Origin: Crossiella sp. S99.2
GTDB lineage: Bacteria; Actinomycetota; Actinomycetes; Mycobacteriales; Pseudonocardiaceae
DNA length: 64,000 nt
NCBI RefSeq assembly: GCF_023094165.1
Contig: NZ_JALMDK010000012.1
Coordinates: 62,001 to 126,000 of the forward strand
Reading direction: 5' to 3'
The stretch's first letter is position 1. Each line of letters begins with the position of its first letter. Made by a program: the position numbers and the translations under genes. The notes beneath the pieces were generated by a model. It worked only from the letters and a program-made list of their open reading frames with translations. It did no database searches and was not told the origin of the DNA. Below, piece after piece: positions 44,250 through 52,812 of the stretch.

Positions 44250-44948
44250 TTAGCCGATTAGCTTGGCGAGCAGGGCCGGGTGGTGGGACAGGCCCTCCTG
44301 GATCATGGCTTTGCTCCACTGCTTGCCCTGCTCGAAGTCCACAGTGGACCAGTCGATGCCGCCGAGCGGAGGCCGCGGGTCGTACTCGATGCCGGTTTGC
44401 ACGCCCCGGGCGACCTCCGGGCCTGCCAGCACCTGGACCACGTGCAGGGCGGCGTCGATACCCGCGGCGACGCCGGCCGCGGTGATGAACTTGCCGTCGG
44501 TGACCCAGCGTTCGGCCACGGGGGTCGCGCCGAATCGGGGCAGCAGGTGGCGGCAGGCCCAGTGGGTGGTGGCGTTGCGTCCTTCGAGCAGGCCGGCGGC
44601 GGCGAGCAGCAGGGAGCCGGTGCACACCGACAGGGTCAGCTCGGTCTGGGGGCTGGTGGTGCGGAGGTAGTCCAGCAGGGCTTCGTCGGCCATGGCGCGG
44701 AAGGTCGGGCCGCCGCCACCGGGGACCAGCAGCGCGTAGGGGGCGGGGGCCTCGGCGTAGGTGTGCGTGGCGGACAGGCTCAGGGGCAGGTCGGTGGGGA
44801 GGGGGTTCTTGGTGGCGGACACCGTGATCGTGCGGTAGGGCAGGCCGAGTTGGGTCAGGGAGGTGAGCACCTGGAGTGGGCCGACCAGGTCGAGTGGGGT
44901 CAGGCCGGGGTAGAGGACGAACGCGATGGTGCGGACTTCGGTGGTCAT
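44250..44948 (-). CDS. DJ-1/PfpI superfamily protein
   Basis: 232 residues. The nucleophile elbow is SVCTGSLLLAAAGLLEGRNATTHW with the active Cys, and the early strand FVLYPGLTPLDLVGPLQVL is typical of the isonitrile-hydratase/DJ-1 branch. No DNA-binding domain. Possible roles include hydration of isonitriles, glyoxalase or chaperone activity; none is proven. It is divergent from a GlxA-type AraC regulator (45044) that carries the same fold, so the regulator likely controls this gene. Contains a GTCCACAGTGGAC copy at 44337. Confidence 0.88.
   Translation of the reverse strand: MTTEVRTIAFVLYPGLTPLDLVGPLQVLTSLTQLGLPYRTITVSATKNPLPTDLPLSLSATHTYAEAPAPYALLVPGGGGPTFRAMADEALLDYLRTTSPQTELTLSVCTGSLLLAAAGLLEGRNATTHWACRHLLPRFGATPVAERWVTDGKFITAAGVAAGIDAALHVVQVLAGPEVARGVQTGIEYDPRPPLGGIDWSTVDFEQGKQWSKAMIQEGLSHHPALLAKLIG
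44337..44349 (+). repeat. Polar motif GTCCACAGTGGAC, copy 3
   Basis: Exact 13-mer inside the minus-strand DJ-1 gene, with A at the centre on the plus strand although the gene runs the other way. Confidence 0.6.
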
Positions 44949-45043
44949 GGGGCCAGCCTGGCGGGTGGTGCGGGCAGGGCGCTGGGCGATGTCCGAAAAC
45001 CTGCGCTCCTTGTCTGACGGACACGGGGCGTTAGGTTGGCGGT

Positions 45044-46024
45044 ATGGCGACTGGGCCCCGGCGGGTGGTGATCATTGGCTATGACCAGGCGGAATTGCTG
45101 GACATCGCGTGTCCGAGCGATGTGCTGGACGCGGCCAATCGGCTCGGAGCGACGCCGGGGTACGAGATCCGGCTGGCCAGCATGGGTGGGCGGGCGGTCC
45201 GGTGCGCCTCAGGACTGACGCTGGCCGCGCAGGTGAAGTTGGAGCAGGTGGCCGGGCCGGTGGACACGATGATCGTGGTCGGTGGCTGGACCTATCTGGA
45301 GCAGGCCGGGGACCAGCGGTTCGTGGACCAGGTGCGGCGGGTGGCCCGGTTGAGCAGGCGGGTCGCGTCGGTGTGCGTGGGGTCGACCTTGCTGGCCGCG
45401 GCGGGGTTGCTGGACGGGCGGCGGGCGACCACGCACTGGTTCTACGCGGACAAGATGGCCGAGCACTATCCGGCGGTGACCGTCGATCCGGCGCCGTTGT
45501 TCATCAAGGACGGGTCGGTCTACACCTCGGCGGGGGTGACCAGTGGGCTGGACCTGACGCTGGCCCTGGTCGAGGAGGACCACGGGGCCGTGCTGGCGCG
45601 GGCGGTGGCCCGGAACCTGGTCACCTACCTGCAGCGGCCGGGCAACCAGGCGCAGGTGAGCGTGTACGTCGCCGCGCCGCCGCCGGAGCACGCGGTGGTG
45701 CGCGAGCTGATGAACCTGATCGAGGCCGATCTGGCCGCTGACCTACGGGCCGGCACCCTGGCCCGCCGGGCTGGGCTGAGCACCCGGCACCTGGCCCGGT
45801 TGTTCGAGCAGCAGCTGGGCAGCACGCCGGGCCGGTATGTGCGCACCGCGCGCACCCGGGCCGCGGCGCGGCTGCTGGAATCGACCCGGTTGCCGTTGAC
45901 CGCGGTGGCGGCGCGCTGTGGGTTCAGCTCGACCGAGACCCTGCGGCAGGCCTTCCTCGACCTCTTCCAGACCTCGCCCTCGGTCTATCGGATGGTGCAT
46001 CGCAGGCGGGCCGCGGCGAGCTGA
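45044..46024 (+). CDS. GlxA-family AraC-type regulator with DJ-1-like domain
   Basis: 326 residues. The N-terminal DJ-1/PfpI-like domain (about 8-190) keeps the elbow SVCVGSTLLAAAGLLDGRRATTHW with its Cys. The C-terminal AraC domain has two helix-turn-helix units (LARRAGLSTRHLARLFEQQLG and AARCGFSSTETLRQAFLDLF). Such proteins regulate catabolic genes in response to small carbonyl or amino compounds. It is divergent from the DJ-1 gene at 44948, about 95 bp away, and probably controls it. Confidence 0.9.
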   Translation: MATGPRRVVIIGYDQAELLDIACPSDVLDAANRLGATPGYEIRLASMGGRAVRCASGLTLAAQVKLEQVAGPVDTMIVVGGWTYLEQAGDQRFVDQVRRVARLSRRVASVCVGSTLLAAAGLLDGRRATTHWFYADKMAEHYPAVTVDPAPLFIKDGSVYTSAGVTSGLDLTLALVEEDHGAVLARAVARNLVTYLQRPGNQAQVSVYVAAPPPEHAVVRELMNLIEADLAADLRAGTLARRAGLSTRHLARLFEQQLGSTPGRYVRTARTRAAARLLESTRLPLTAVAARCGFSSTETLRQAFLDLFQTSPSVYRMVHRRRAAAS

Positions 46025-46259
46025 CCTTGGGCGGGCCGACCTGGGCTGACCTGGGCGGGGCCGGTTGTAGGGATCGCGCGGGTGCGGGCCCGCGGGTAGG
46101 GGGCGGGATCGCGTCGGCGAGGGGTCGAGGATCGGGCAGTGGGCTGAGCTGGTGAGGGGCCGGGTTGGGCCGGAAGAACCACCGTTGGGGGCGCTGCGCG
46201 TTCGGCTGTCCCCCGTTAGCCTGAAGCGGGTCGGCCGGTGTCGATCGAAGGGTGTTGCC

Positions 46260-46691
46260 ATGCGGATCGCGGATGTCCTGCGCACCAAGGGTTCCACTGT
46301 TGCCACGGTCGAACCGGGCAATACGGTCACCGAGTTGCTCACGGTGCTCGCCGAGCACAACGTGGGCGCGCTGGTCGTGGTGGGACCGGACGGGACCGTG
46401 GTGGGCATCGTGTCCGAGCGGGATGTGGTCCGGCGGCTGCGGGAACGCGGGGCCGAACTGCTCAGCGGCACGGTCGCGGAGATCATGACCGCCGCCGTGG
46501 TGACCTGCACACCGCAGGACACCGTGGACAACCTGACCGTGCTGATGACCGAGCGGCGGATCCGGCATGTGCCGGTGCTCGTCGACGATCGGCTGGCCGG
46601 GATCGTCTCCATCGGGGACGTGGTGAAGTCGCGGATCAGCCAGCTCGAAGAGGACCACGAGCACCTTCAGGCCTATATCGCCCAGGGCTGA
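46260..46691 (+). CDS. CBS-domain protein
   Basis: 143 residues made of two CBS domains (VTELLTVLAEHNVGALVVVGPDGTVVGIVSERDV and VDNLTVLMTERRIRHVPVLVDDRLAGIVSIGDVVK). The pair forms a Bateman module that senses adenine nucleotides. No partner domain, so it must act on another protein. The ATG is at 46260; an in-frame ATG at 46152 has no ribosome site. Stand-alone proteins of this size are common in actinomycetes. Confidence 0.88.
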   Translation: MRIADVLRTKGSTVATVEPGNTVTELLTVLAEHNVGALVVVGPDGTVVGIVSERDVVRRLRERGAELLSGTVAEIMTAAVVTCTPQDTVDNLTVLMTERRIRHVPVLVDDRLAGIVSIGDVVKSRISQLEEDHEHLQAYIAQG

Positions 46692-46739
46692 CCAATTCGC
46701 GGTGGCGCGGCCGCTGGGCTGGTCCTAGCGTTCGTTGTC

Positions 46740-47591
46740 ATGTCACGTATCGCTTTTCTCGGACTTGGCCGCATGGGTGTGCTGATGGCGGGCCGGCTGC
46801 TGGCCGCGGGGCACGAACTGACCGTGTGGAACCGGACCGCGGCCAAGGCCGACCCGCTCGTCCAGCGTGGTGCGCGGGTCGCGGACAGTCCCGCCGCGGC
46901 GGTGGACGGGGCGGAGCACGTCATCACCATGCTCGCCGACGGCGACGCGGTGAACGAGGTCATCTTCGGCACCGGTGGCGCGGCCGGGAAGCTGGCCACC
47001 GGGGCGACCGTGGTGGAGATGTCCACCAGCGGGCCCGGGGCGGTGCGCGATCTCCGCGCGCGGATGCCCGAGGGGACCACGCTGGTCGACGCGCCGGTCA
47101 AGGGCACGTTGCCGCAGGCCGAGGGTGGCACCCTGGACATCTACGTGGGTGGCACCGAGGCCGAGTTCGCCGCGGTCGCCGAGGTGCTCTCGGTGCTGGG
47201 CAACCCGGTTCGGGTGGGTGAGGCCGGGGCGGGGGCCGCGTTGAAGCTGGTGGTCAACGCGATCACCGCGACCGTGCCGGTGCTGGTCGGCGAGGCGATG
47301 GCGCTGGCCGACCAGCTCGGGGTGGACCAGGGCACGGCCTGGGACGCGCTGGCCGGGTCGGCGGTGGGTGGCATGGCCGCGCGGTTGCGGGAGCAGAACG
47401 AGACGGCGGGGCTGCCGATCACGTTCTCGCTGGAGCTGGCCGCGAAGGACCTGCGGCTGGCGCTGGAGGCGGGCGCGGCCGAGGCCGGGGTGATCGCGGC
47501 GGCTCGGCGGGAGCTGGGTGCGGCGGCGGAGGCCGGGCTTGGTGGGCGGGATTTCAGTGTCGTGGTGGCACATCTGCGCGCCAAGGACTGA
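46740..47591 (+). CDS. NAD(P)-dependent beta-hydroxyacid dehydrogenase
   Basis: 283 residues. N-terminal Rossmann motif IAFLGLGRMGVLMAGRLLAAGHELTVWNRT; substrate motif SFDAPVKGT-like LVDAPVKGTLPQAEGG; the catalytic Lys lies in GAALKLVVNAITA. This is the 3-hydroxyisobutyrate/tartronate-semialdehyde/glyoxylate reductase family. Substrate unknown. It follows the CBS gene by 48 bp but each probably has its own start signals. Confidence 0.9.
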   Translation: MSRIAFLGLGRMGVLMAGRLLAAGHELTVWNRTAAKADPLVQRGARVADSPAAAVDGAEHVITMLADGDAVNEVIFGTGGAAGKLATGATVVEMSTSGPGAVRDLRARMPEGTTLVDAPVKGTLPQAEGGTLDIYVGGTEAEFAAVAEVLSVLGNPVRVGEAGAGAALKLVVNAITATVPVLVGEAMALADQLGVDQGTAWDALAGSAVGGMAARLREQNETAGLPITFSLELAAKDLRLALEAGAAEAGVIAAARRELGAAAEAGLGGRDFSVVVAHLRAKD

Positions 47592-47633
47592 GGAGGGAGC
47601 GGCAGACCAGGCTTGTCGCGAGGGCTGGGCTGA

Positions 47634-48308
47634 CTAGTTCTCGCTGTGTTTCTGGGCGAACTCGGTCAGCGGCACCGGGACCGCGCGCAGCGTGCGCAGG
47701 ATCTCCGCCTCCCTGGTCAGCATCCGGCGGATCAGTCGCAGCCGCCGGATCGGGCAGGTCTCCTCCAGCAACCGCTGCTGGTCCTCCAGGGTGAGCATGC
47801 AGTCGGCGGCCAGTTCGTGGGACAGGGAGGCGACATCGGCGGTGCCGCTGGGTTCCTTCCAGTCCTCCTGGCGCCAGGCCGTGGTGCAGTAGCGGCGGTG
47901 GGCGGCGCGGGCGGCGTCGGCGAGCACCGTGGGTTTGGGGCCGAGGGCCGGTTCCGCGTCCGGCATCCACTCGACCTGGCCGATCAGGTAGGGCGCGCTG
48001 GTGCGGTCGACCTCCAGCAGCCGGAACCGGCGCTGGCCGCGGACGACCACGTCGTACTGGCCGCCGTCGAGTCTGCGGACCTCGCGCAGCAGCGCGGTGC
48101 AGCCGATGTCGTGCACGGCTTCCAGGTTGTCCTCGCCGATCTCCCAGCCCTGCTTGACCGCGACCACGCCGAAGCTGCGACCGGGCACGGCGCCGGTCAC
48201 CAGGTCCACCATCAGCTGCCGGTAGCGCGGTTCGAAGATGTGCAGTGGCAGCGAGGCGCCCGGCAGCAGCACCGTGCCCAACGGGAACAGCGGCAGTGTG
48301 TCGGTCAC
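47634..48308 (-). CDS. LON peptidase substrate-binding-domain protein
   Basis: 224 residues, matching the stand-alone LON N-terminal domain family (LPLFPLGTVLLPGASLPLHIFEPRYRQLMVDL at the N-terminus, SFGVVAVKQGWE near 45). There is no ATPase or protease domain. Function unknown; these are common in actinomycetes. The nrtR gene lies just upstream on the same strand (10 bp), so the two may be co-transcribed. Confidence 0.9.
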   Translation of the reverse strand: MTDTLPLFPLGTVLLPGASLPLHIFEPRYRQLMVDLVTGAVPGRSFGVVAVKQGWEIGEDNLEAVHDIGCTALLREVRRLDGGQYDVVVRGQRRFRLLEVDRTSAPYLIGQVEWMPDAEPALGPKPTVLADAARAAHRRYCTTAWRQEDWKEPSGTADVASLSHELAADCMLTLEDQQRLLEETCPIRRLRLIRRMLTREAEILRTLRAVPVPLTEFAQKHSEN

Positions 48309-48317
48309 CCGTTCACG

Positions 48318-49043
48318 TTACGACGAGCCGGTCGAGCCCGCTGGCCGATTTCCCGCTGGCGGACGCAGCACCGCGAACGGATCGGTCACCTCCAAGCCCT
48401 TGCCGGGGAACCGGAACAGTGCTGCTGGGCGGCCTCCGGACGGGCCCGGTGGGGCGGTGTGGCCGGTGGGTTCCAGCAGGCCGCGGCGGGACAGCACGCG
48501 TTGCAGGTTGGTCGCTGACACCCGGTAGCCGAGTGCCGCTGAATAGAGCGAACGCAGCGCCGAGACGGTGAACTCCGGCGGGGCCAGCGCGAAGCCGACG
48601 TTGGTGTAGGACAGCTTCGCGCGCAGCCGGTTGCGGGCGCGGTGCACGATGGCCTCGTGGTCGAAGGCGGTCGGCGGCAGCGCGTCCACCGGATGCCAGG
48701 CGGTGTCGGCCGGGATGGCCGGGTCCACGTCGTAGGGGACCAGGCCGAGGAAGGCCGTGGCGACCACCCGTTCGCCCGGCACCCTCTCAGGGGCTGAGAA
48801 CACCGCGAGTTGCTCGACGTGCGGCACTCCGCGCACATCGACCTTCTCACCCAGCTGCCGCCGGACCGAGGTCTCGACGTCCTCGCTGGTCCCGAGCCTG
48901 CCGCCGGGCAAGGACCACCGCCCGGCATGGGGTTCGCGGGCTCGTTCCCAGAGCAGCGCCTGGAGTGATCCTGCTCGCACCTGGAGTACCGCGGCCAGAA
49001 CCTCATGTGCCGCATGACCCTTTTGGCTGATACCATCACCCAT
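48318..49043 (-). CDS. nrtR: NrtR-family Nudix-related regulator of NAD biosynthesis
   Basis: 241 residues from the ATG at 49043. An N-terminal Nudix fold (HAGRWSLPGGRLGTSEDVETSVRRQLGEKV) is followed by a winged helix (FTVSALRSLYSAALGYRVSATNLQRVLSRRGLLEPTG) as in NrtR. The Nudix box is degenerate: the REUxEE part reads RQLGEK, so hydrolysis is unlikely and the domain probably binds an ADP-ribose-type ligand. NrtR proteins repress nad genes. The palindrome at 49045-49067 abuts the start codon, and nadABC is divergent. A TAGAAT -10 within the palindrome suggests a leaderless transcript. Confidence 0.9.
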   Translation of the reverse strand: MGDGISQKGHAAHEVLAAVLQVRAGSLQALLWERAREPHAGRWSLPGGRLGTSEDVETSVRRQLGEKVDVRGVPHVEQLAVFSAPERVPGERVVATAFLGLVPYDVDPAIPADTAWHPVDALPPTAFDHEAIVHRARNRLRAKLSYTNVGFALAPPEFTVSALRSLYSAALGYRVSATNLQRVLSRRGLLEPTGHTAPPGPSGGRPAALFRFPGKGLEVTDPFAVLRPPAGNRPAGSTGSS

Positions 49044-49044
49044 A

Positions 49045-49067
49045 GTTTTCGATTCTAAGGCGAAAAC
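49045..49067. promoter_or_regulatory. NrtR operator between nrtR and nadA
   Basis: Inverted repeat of GTTTTCG (49045-49051) and CGAAAAC (49061-49067) with a 9-bp AT-rich centre. It lies 1 bp from the nrtR start and 47 bp from nadA. Shape and position match NrtR sites of actinobacteria. It overlaps the likely nrtR promoter and is placed to control both. Confidence 0.8.
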
Positions 49068-49114
49068 CTGGTTGACGGCCACTCGGCACGCTCGGGTGGA
49101 GCAAGGAGGACGAC

Positions 49115-50134
49115 ATGGCCGCTACTGCGTGGTTGGAGCGGACCGACCTGACTCCCTACGGCGGCGTCGAGCCGAACGCGGAGTGGGCCGCCGAGGTGCG
49201 CAGGCTGGCCGAGGAGCGGGACGCGGTGCTGCTGGCGCACAACTACCAGCTCCCCGAGATCCAGGACATCGCCCACCACACCGGTGACTCGCTCGCGCTC
49301 AGCCGCATCGCGGCCGAGAGCGAGGCCTCGACCATCGTGTTCTGCGGTGTGCACTTCATGGCCGAGACCGCGAAGATCCTCAGTCCGGAGAAGACGGTGC
49401 TGATCCCGGACGCGCGGGCGGGCTGCTCGCTGGCGGACTCGATCGACGCCGACCAGCTGCGGGCCTGGAAGGCCGAGCACCCCGGCGCGGTGGTGGTCTC
49501 CTACGTCAACACCACCGCCGAGGTGAAGGCGGAGACCGATATCTGCTGCACCTCCTCCAACGCGGTGGACGTGGTCCGCTCGATCCCCGAGGATCGGGAG
49601 GTGCTGTTCCTGCCGGACCAGTTCCTCGGCGCGCACGTCCGCCGGGTGACCGGCCGGGACAACCTGCACATCTGGGCGGGCGAGTGCCACGTGCACGCCG
49701 GGATCAACGGTCCCGAACTCGCCGAGAAGGCCGCCGCCAATCCGGAGGCGGACCTGTTCATCCACCCCGAGTGCGGCTGCGCCACCTCCGCGCTCTACCT
49801 GGCGGGCGAGGGCACCGTGCCGGCCGAGCGGGTGCACATCCTCTCCACCGGCGACATGGTCAAGGCCGCCCGGCAGACCAAGTCGAGCACAGTGCTGGTG
49901 GCCACCGAGATCGGCATGATCCACCAGCTCAAGCTGGCCGCGCCGGAGATCGACTTCCGCGCGGTGAACGACCGGGCCTCCTGCCGGTACATGAAGATGA
50001 TCACCCCGGCCGCCCTGCTGCGCGCGCTGCGCGAGGGCAAGGACGAGGTGCACGTGGACCCCGAGATCGCCGCCCGCGGGCGCGCCTCGGTGCAGCGGAT
50101 GATCGAGATCGGGCAGCCGGGCGGGGGCGAGTGA
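49115..50134 (+). CDS. nadA: Quinolinate synthase NadA
   Basis: 339 residues. The three Fe-S cysteines are in FCGVHFMAETAKIL, the TSSNAV region after ICC, and PECGCAT; the DHAP/iminoaspartate-binding segments LLAHNYQLPEIQDIAHHTGDSLAL and GDMVKAARQ are present. It condenses iminoaspartate with dihydroxyacetone phosphate to quinolinate with a [4Fe-4S] cluster. AAGGAGG precedes the ATG. First gene of nadA-nadB-nadC. Confidence 0.96.
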   Translation: MAATAWLERTDLTPYGGVEPNAEWAAEVRRLAEERDAVLLAHNYQLPEIQDIAHHTGDSLALSRIAAESEASTIVFCGVHFMAETAKILSPEKTVLIPDARAGCSLADSIDADQLRAWKAEHPGAVVVSYVNTTAEVKAETDICCTSSNAVDVVRSIPEDREVLFLPDQFLGAHVRRVTGRDNLHIWAGECHVHAGINGPELAEKAAANPEADLFIHPECGCATSALYLAGEGTVPAERVHILSTGDMVKAARQTKSSTVLVATEIGMIHQLKLAAPEIDFRAVNDRASCRYMKMITPAALLRALREGKDEVHVDPEIAARGRASVQRMIEIGQPGGGE

Positions 50135-50135
50135 G

Positions 50136-51785
50136 GTGCCGCGCTGGGAAGCAGCCGCGGACCTGGTGGTGGTCGGCACCGGGGTAGCCGGGCTGACCGC
50201 CGCGTTGCGCGCCACCGAACTCGGGCTGCGCGTGCTGGTGATCACCAAGGCCAGTGCCGAAGCGGGCAACACCCGGTGGGCCCAGGGCGGCATCGCAGTG
50301 GTCCTGGAGGGCGAGCACGAACCCGGGGACAGCGTCAGCGGGCACCTGAGCGACACGCTCACCGCGGGCGCCGGGCTGTGCGACGAGGTCGCCGCGCGCA
50401 CCATCCTGGCCGGTGGACCGGCCGCGGTACGGCGGTTGCGGCGGCGTGGCGCGATCTTCGACGCCCGGCCGGACGGCACCCTCGCGCGCACCAGGGAGGG
50501 CGGGCACTCCGCGTTCCGGGTGGTGCACGCGGGCGGGGACGCCACCGGCGCCGAGGTCGAGCGCGCGCTGCTGGCCAGTGCCCGCGACGGGCGGCTGACC
50601 ATCCTGGAACGGCACACCGCCGTCGACGTGCTGCGGGCCGAGCCGGTGCAGGTCGGGCCGCGGCCGGGCAGCGCGGTCAGCGGGCTGCTCGTGCTGGACG
50701 AGGCCGGCAACCTCGGCGTGCTCGCCGCGCCGGCCGTGCTGCTGGCCACCGGCGGGCTCGGTCAGCTCTACGCGGCCACCAGCAATCCGGAGGTGGCCAC
50801 CGCGGACGGGCTCGCGCTCGCCCTGCGCGCCGGGGCCATCGCGGCCGACCTGGAGTTCACCCAGTTCCACCCGACCGTGCTCTACACCGGACCGGGGGCC
50901 CGTGGGCGCCGTCCGCTGGTCACCGAGGCGGTGCGCGGGGAGGGCGCGGTGCTGGTGGACGGCGCCGGCGAGCGGGTGATGACCGGCGTGCACCCGCTGG
51001 CCGACCTCGCGCCGCGGGACGTGGTGGCCGCCGCGATCACCCGGCGGATGAACGCCACCGGGACGAGCAACGTCTACCTCGATGCCGCCAGGCTGGGCCC
51101 GGACACCCTCGGCATGCCCTTCGCACAACGGTTCCCGAGCGTGCACGCGGCCTGCGTGGCGGCCGGGATCGACCCCGCCGTCGAGCCCATCCCGGTCGCG
51201 CCGGCCTGCCACTACGCCTGCGGAGGTGTCATGTCCACAGTGGACGGACGCACCGGGGTGACCGGGCTGTACGCGGTCGGCGAGGTGGCCAGGACCGGAC
51301 TGCACGGGGCCAACCGGCTCGCCTCCAACAGCCTGCTGGAAGGCCTGGTCGGCGGTGAGCGGGTGGCCGAGGCGGTCGCGCTGGACCTGGGCACCGGCCT
51401 GGCCGACGGGCACCGCGGGCCGGTGCGGATCGGCAACCCGGTCGCCCGGATCGCCGACCGGGACACCCTGCAACTGACCATGAGCAGGCACGGCGGGATC
51501 GGGCGCACCGCGGCCGGACTCGCCGCGGCCGTGGAGACGATCGGCGCGGTCAGCGTGGACTCGCTGCTGCGGACGCGTGCGGATGTGGAGGACGCGGCAC
51601 TGACCCTGGCCGCCGCGGTGCTGCTGGACAGCGCCGCCGCGCGGACCGAGACCAGGGGCTGCCACGTCCGGTACGACCATCCGGCCACCGACGACCTGGC
51701 CTGGCGGCGCAGCATCGCCGTCCGGCTCGGCGCCGACGGCAGGCCGGAGTTGATGCGGTGGACCGCGATGGGAGGTGCGGCGTGA
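50136..51785 (+). CDS. nadB: L-aspartate oxidase NadB
   Basis: 549 residues, GTG start one base after the nadA stop. FAD motif VVVGTGVAGLTAALRATELGLRVLVITK at the N-terminus, and the fumarate-reductase/oxidase core AGNTRWAQGGIAVVL, EFTQFHPTVLY, HYACGGVMSTVDGRTGVTGLYAVGEVARTGLHGANRLASNSLLEGLV. It oxidises aspartate to iminoaspartate for NadA. Overlaps nadC by 4 bp (GTGA). The stretch MSTVDG contains a GTCCACAGTGGAC copy (51233), which uses the codons TCC-ACA-GTG. Confidence 0.96.
   Translation: MPRWEAAADLVVVGTGVAGLTAALRATELGLRVLVITKASAEAGNTRWAQGGIAVVLEGEHEPGDSVSGHLSDTLTAGAGLCDEVAARTILAGGPAAVRRLRRRGAIFDARPDGTLARTREGGHSAFRVVHAGGDATGAEVERALLASARDGRLTILERHTAVDVLRAEPVQVGPRPGSAVSGLLVLDEAGNLGVLAAPAVLLATGGLGQLYAATSNPEVATADGLALALRAGAIAADLEFTQFHPTVLYTGPGARGRRPLVTEAVRGEGAVLVDGAGERVMTGVHPLADLAPRDVVAAAITRRMNATGTSNVYLDAARLGPDTLGMPFAQRFPSVHAACVAAGIDPAVEPIPVAPACHYACGGVMSTVDGRTGVTGLYAVGEVARTGLHGANRLASNSLLEGLVGGERVAEAVALDLGTGLADGHRGPVRIGNPVARIADRDTLQLTMSRHGGIGRTAAGLAAAVETIGAVSVDSLLRTRADVEDAALTLAAAVLLDSAAARTETRGCHVRYDHPATDDLAWRRSIAVRLGADGRPELMRWTAMGGAA
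51233..51245 (+). repeat. Polar motif GTCCACAGTGGAC, copy 4
   Basis: Exact 13-mer inside nadB, A at the centre on the plus strand. Confidence 0.6.
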
Positions 51786-52696
51786 GAGCCGTTGGCGGGG
51801 TCGAGTACTGGCGGAGCTGTTCACACCGGGTCTCGGCCAAGCTGGGCCGGGCCGGGCTGGACGTTGACGACGTGCAGCGGGTGATCAGCCTGGCCCTCGG
51901 CGAGGACCTACGGTACGGCCCGGACGCGACCACCGACGCGACCGTGCCCAGGGAGGCGGTCGCCGAGGCCGACCTCAACCCGCGCAAGGGCGGGGTGCTG
52001 GCCGGGGTGGTGGTCGCGCTGGCCGTGTTCGACACGGTGATCGGCGCGGAGAACTACGAGGTCCTGGAACTGCGCAAGGACGGGGAGAAGCTGTCGCCGG
52101 GGGAGAGCGCGCTGCGGTTGCGCGGCCCGGTGCGCGGCCTGCTCACCGCCGAGCGGACCGCGCTGAACCTGGTCTGCCACCTCTCCGGGGTGGCCACCGC
52201 GACCGCGGCCTGGGTGGACGCGGTCAGCGGGACCGGGTGCGTGGTGCGGGACAGCCGCAAGACCATGCCCGGGGTGCGGCTGCTGCAGAAGTACGCGGTG
52301 CGCTGCGGCGGTGGGGAGAACCACCGGCTGGGCCTTGGCGACGCGGTGCTGATCAAGGACAACCACGTGGTCGCCGCGGGCGGGGTGGTGCAGGCGCTGA
52401 AACTGGCCCGCCAGCACGCGCCGCACCTGCCCTGCGAGGTCGAGGTGAGCACGCTGGAGGAGCTGGACCTGGTGCTCGGTGAGCAGGCATCGCTGGTGCT
52501 GCTGGACAACTTCACGCCGGAGCAGTGCGCCGAGGCGGTGCGCCGGGCGGCCGGGACCGGCACGAAGCTGGAGGCGTCCGGTGGGCTGACGCTGGATGTG
52601 GCGCGGGAGTACGCCGAGACCGGGGTGGACTACCTGGCGGTGGGTGGGTTGACGCACTCGTCGCCGGCGTTGGATCTCGGGCTCGATTTGCGCTGA
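51782..52696 (+). CDS. nadC: Nicotinate-nucleotide pyrophosphorylase (carboxylating) NadC
   Basis: 304 residues from the GTG at 51782, which overlaps the nadB stop (GTGA); GGGAGGT lies 6 bases upstream. Active-site segments ERTALNLVCHLSGVATATAAWV, RDSRKTMPGVRLLQKYAVRCGGGENHRLGLGDAVLIKDNH and VEVSTLEELD are those of QPRTase. It converts quinolinate and PRPP to nicotinate mononucleotide, the last de novo step. Terminator at 52712. Confidence 0.96.
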   Translation: MRAVGGVEYWRSCSHRVSAKLGRAGLDVDDVQRVISLALGEDLRYGPDATTDATVPREAVAEADLNPRKGGVLAGVVVALAVFDTVIGAENYEVLELRKDGEKLSPGESALRLRGPVRGLLTAERTALNLVCHLSGVATATAAWVDAVSGTGCVVRDSRKTMPGVRLLQKYAVRCGGGENHRLGLGDAVLIKDNHVVAAGGVVQALKLARQHAPHLPCEVEVSTLEELDLVLGEQASLVLLDNFTPEQCAEAVRRAAGTGTKLEASGGLTLDVAREYAETGVDYLAVGGLTHSSPALDLGLDLR

Positions 52697-52711
52697 GGGG
52701 CTTGGGGGAGG

Positions 52712-52754
52712 AAGCGGAGGGGCGCCTGTCCGGGGGGAAGGCGCCCTTCCGCTT
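52712..52754. terminator. Bidirectional terminator between nadC and nitrilase gene
   Basis: A 16-bp stem (AAGCGGAGGGGCGCCT with AGGCGCCCTTCCGCTT, one G-U pair) with an 11-nt loop. It lies between the convergent nadC and nitrilase genes. Confidence 0.85.
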
Positions 52755-52812
52755 GTCCGGGGTGGGGGCGAGGCGGGGCTCGGGTGGCGAGAAGCCGGGG
52801 CCGGGGTGCGGG

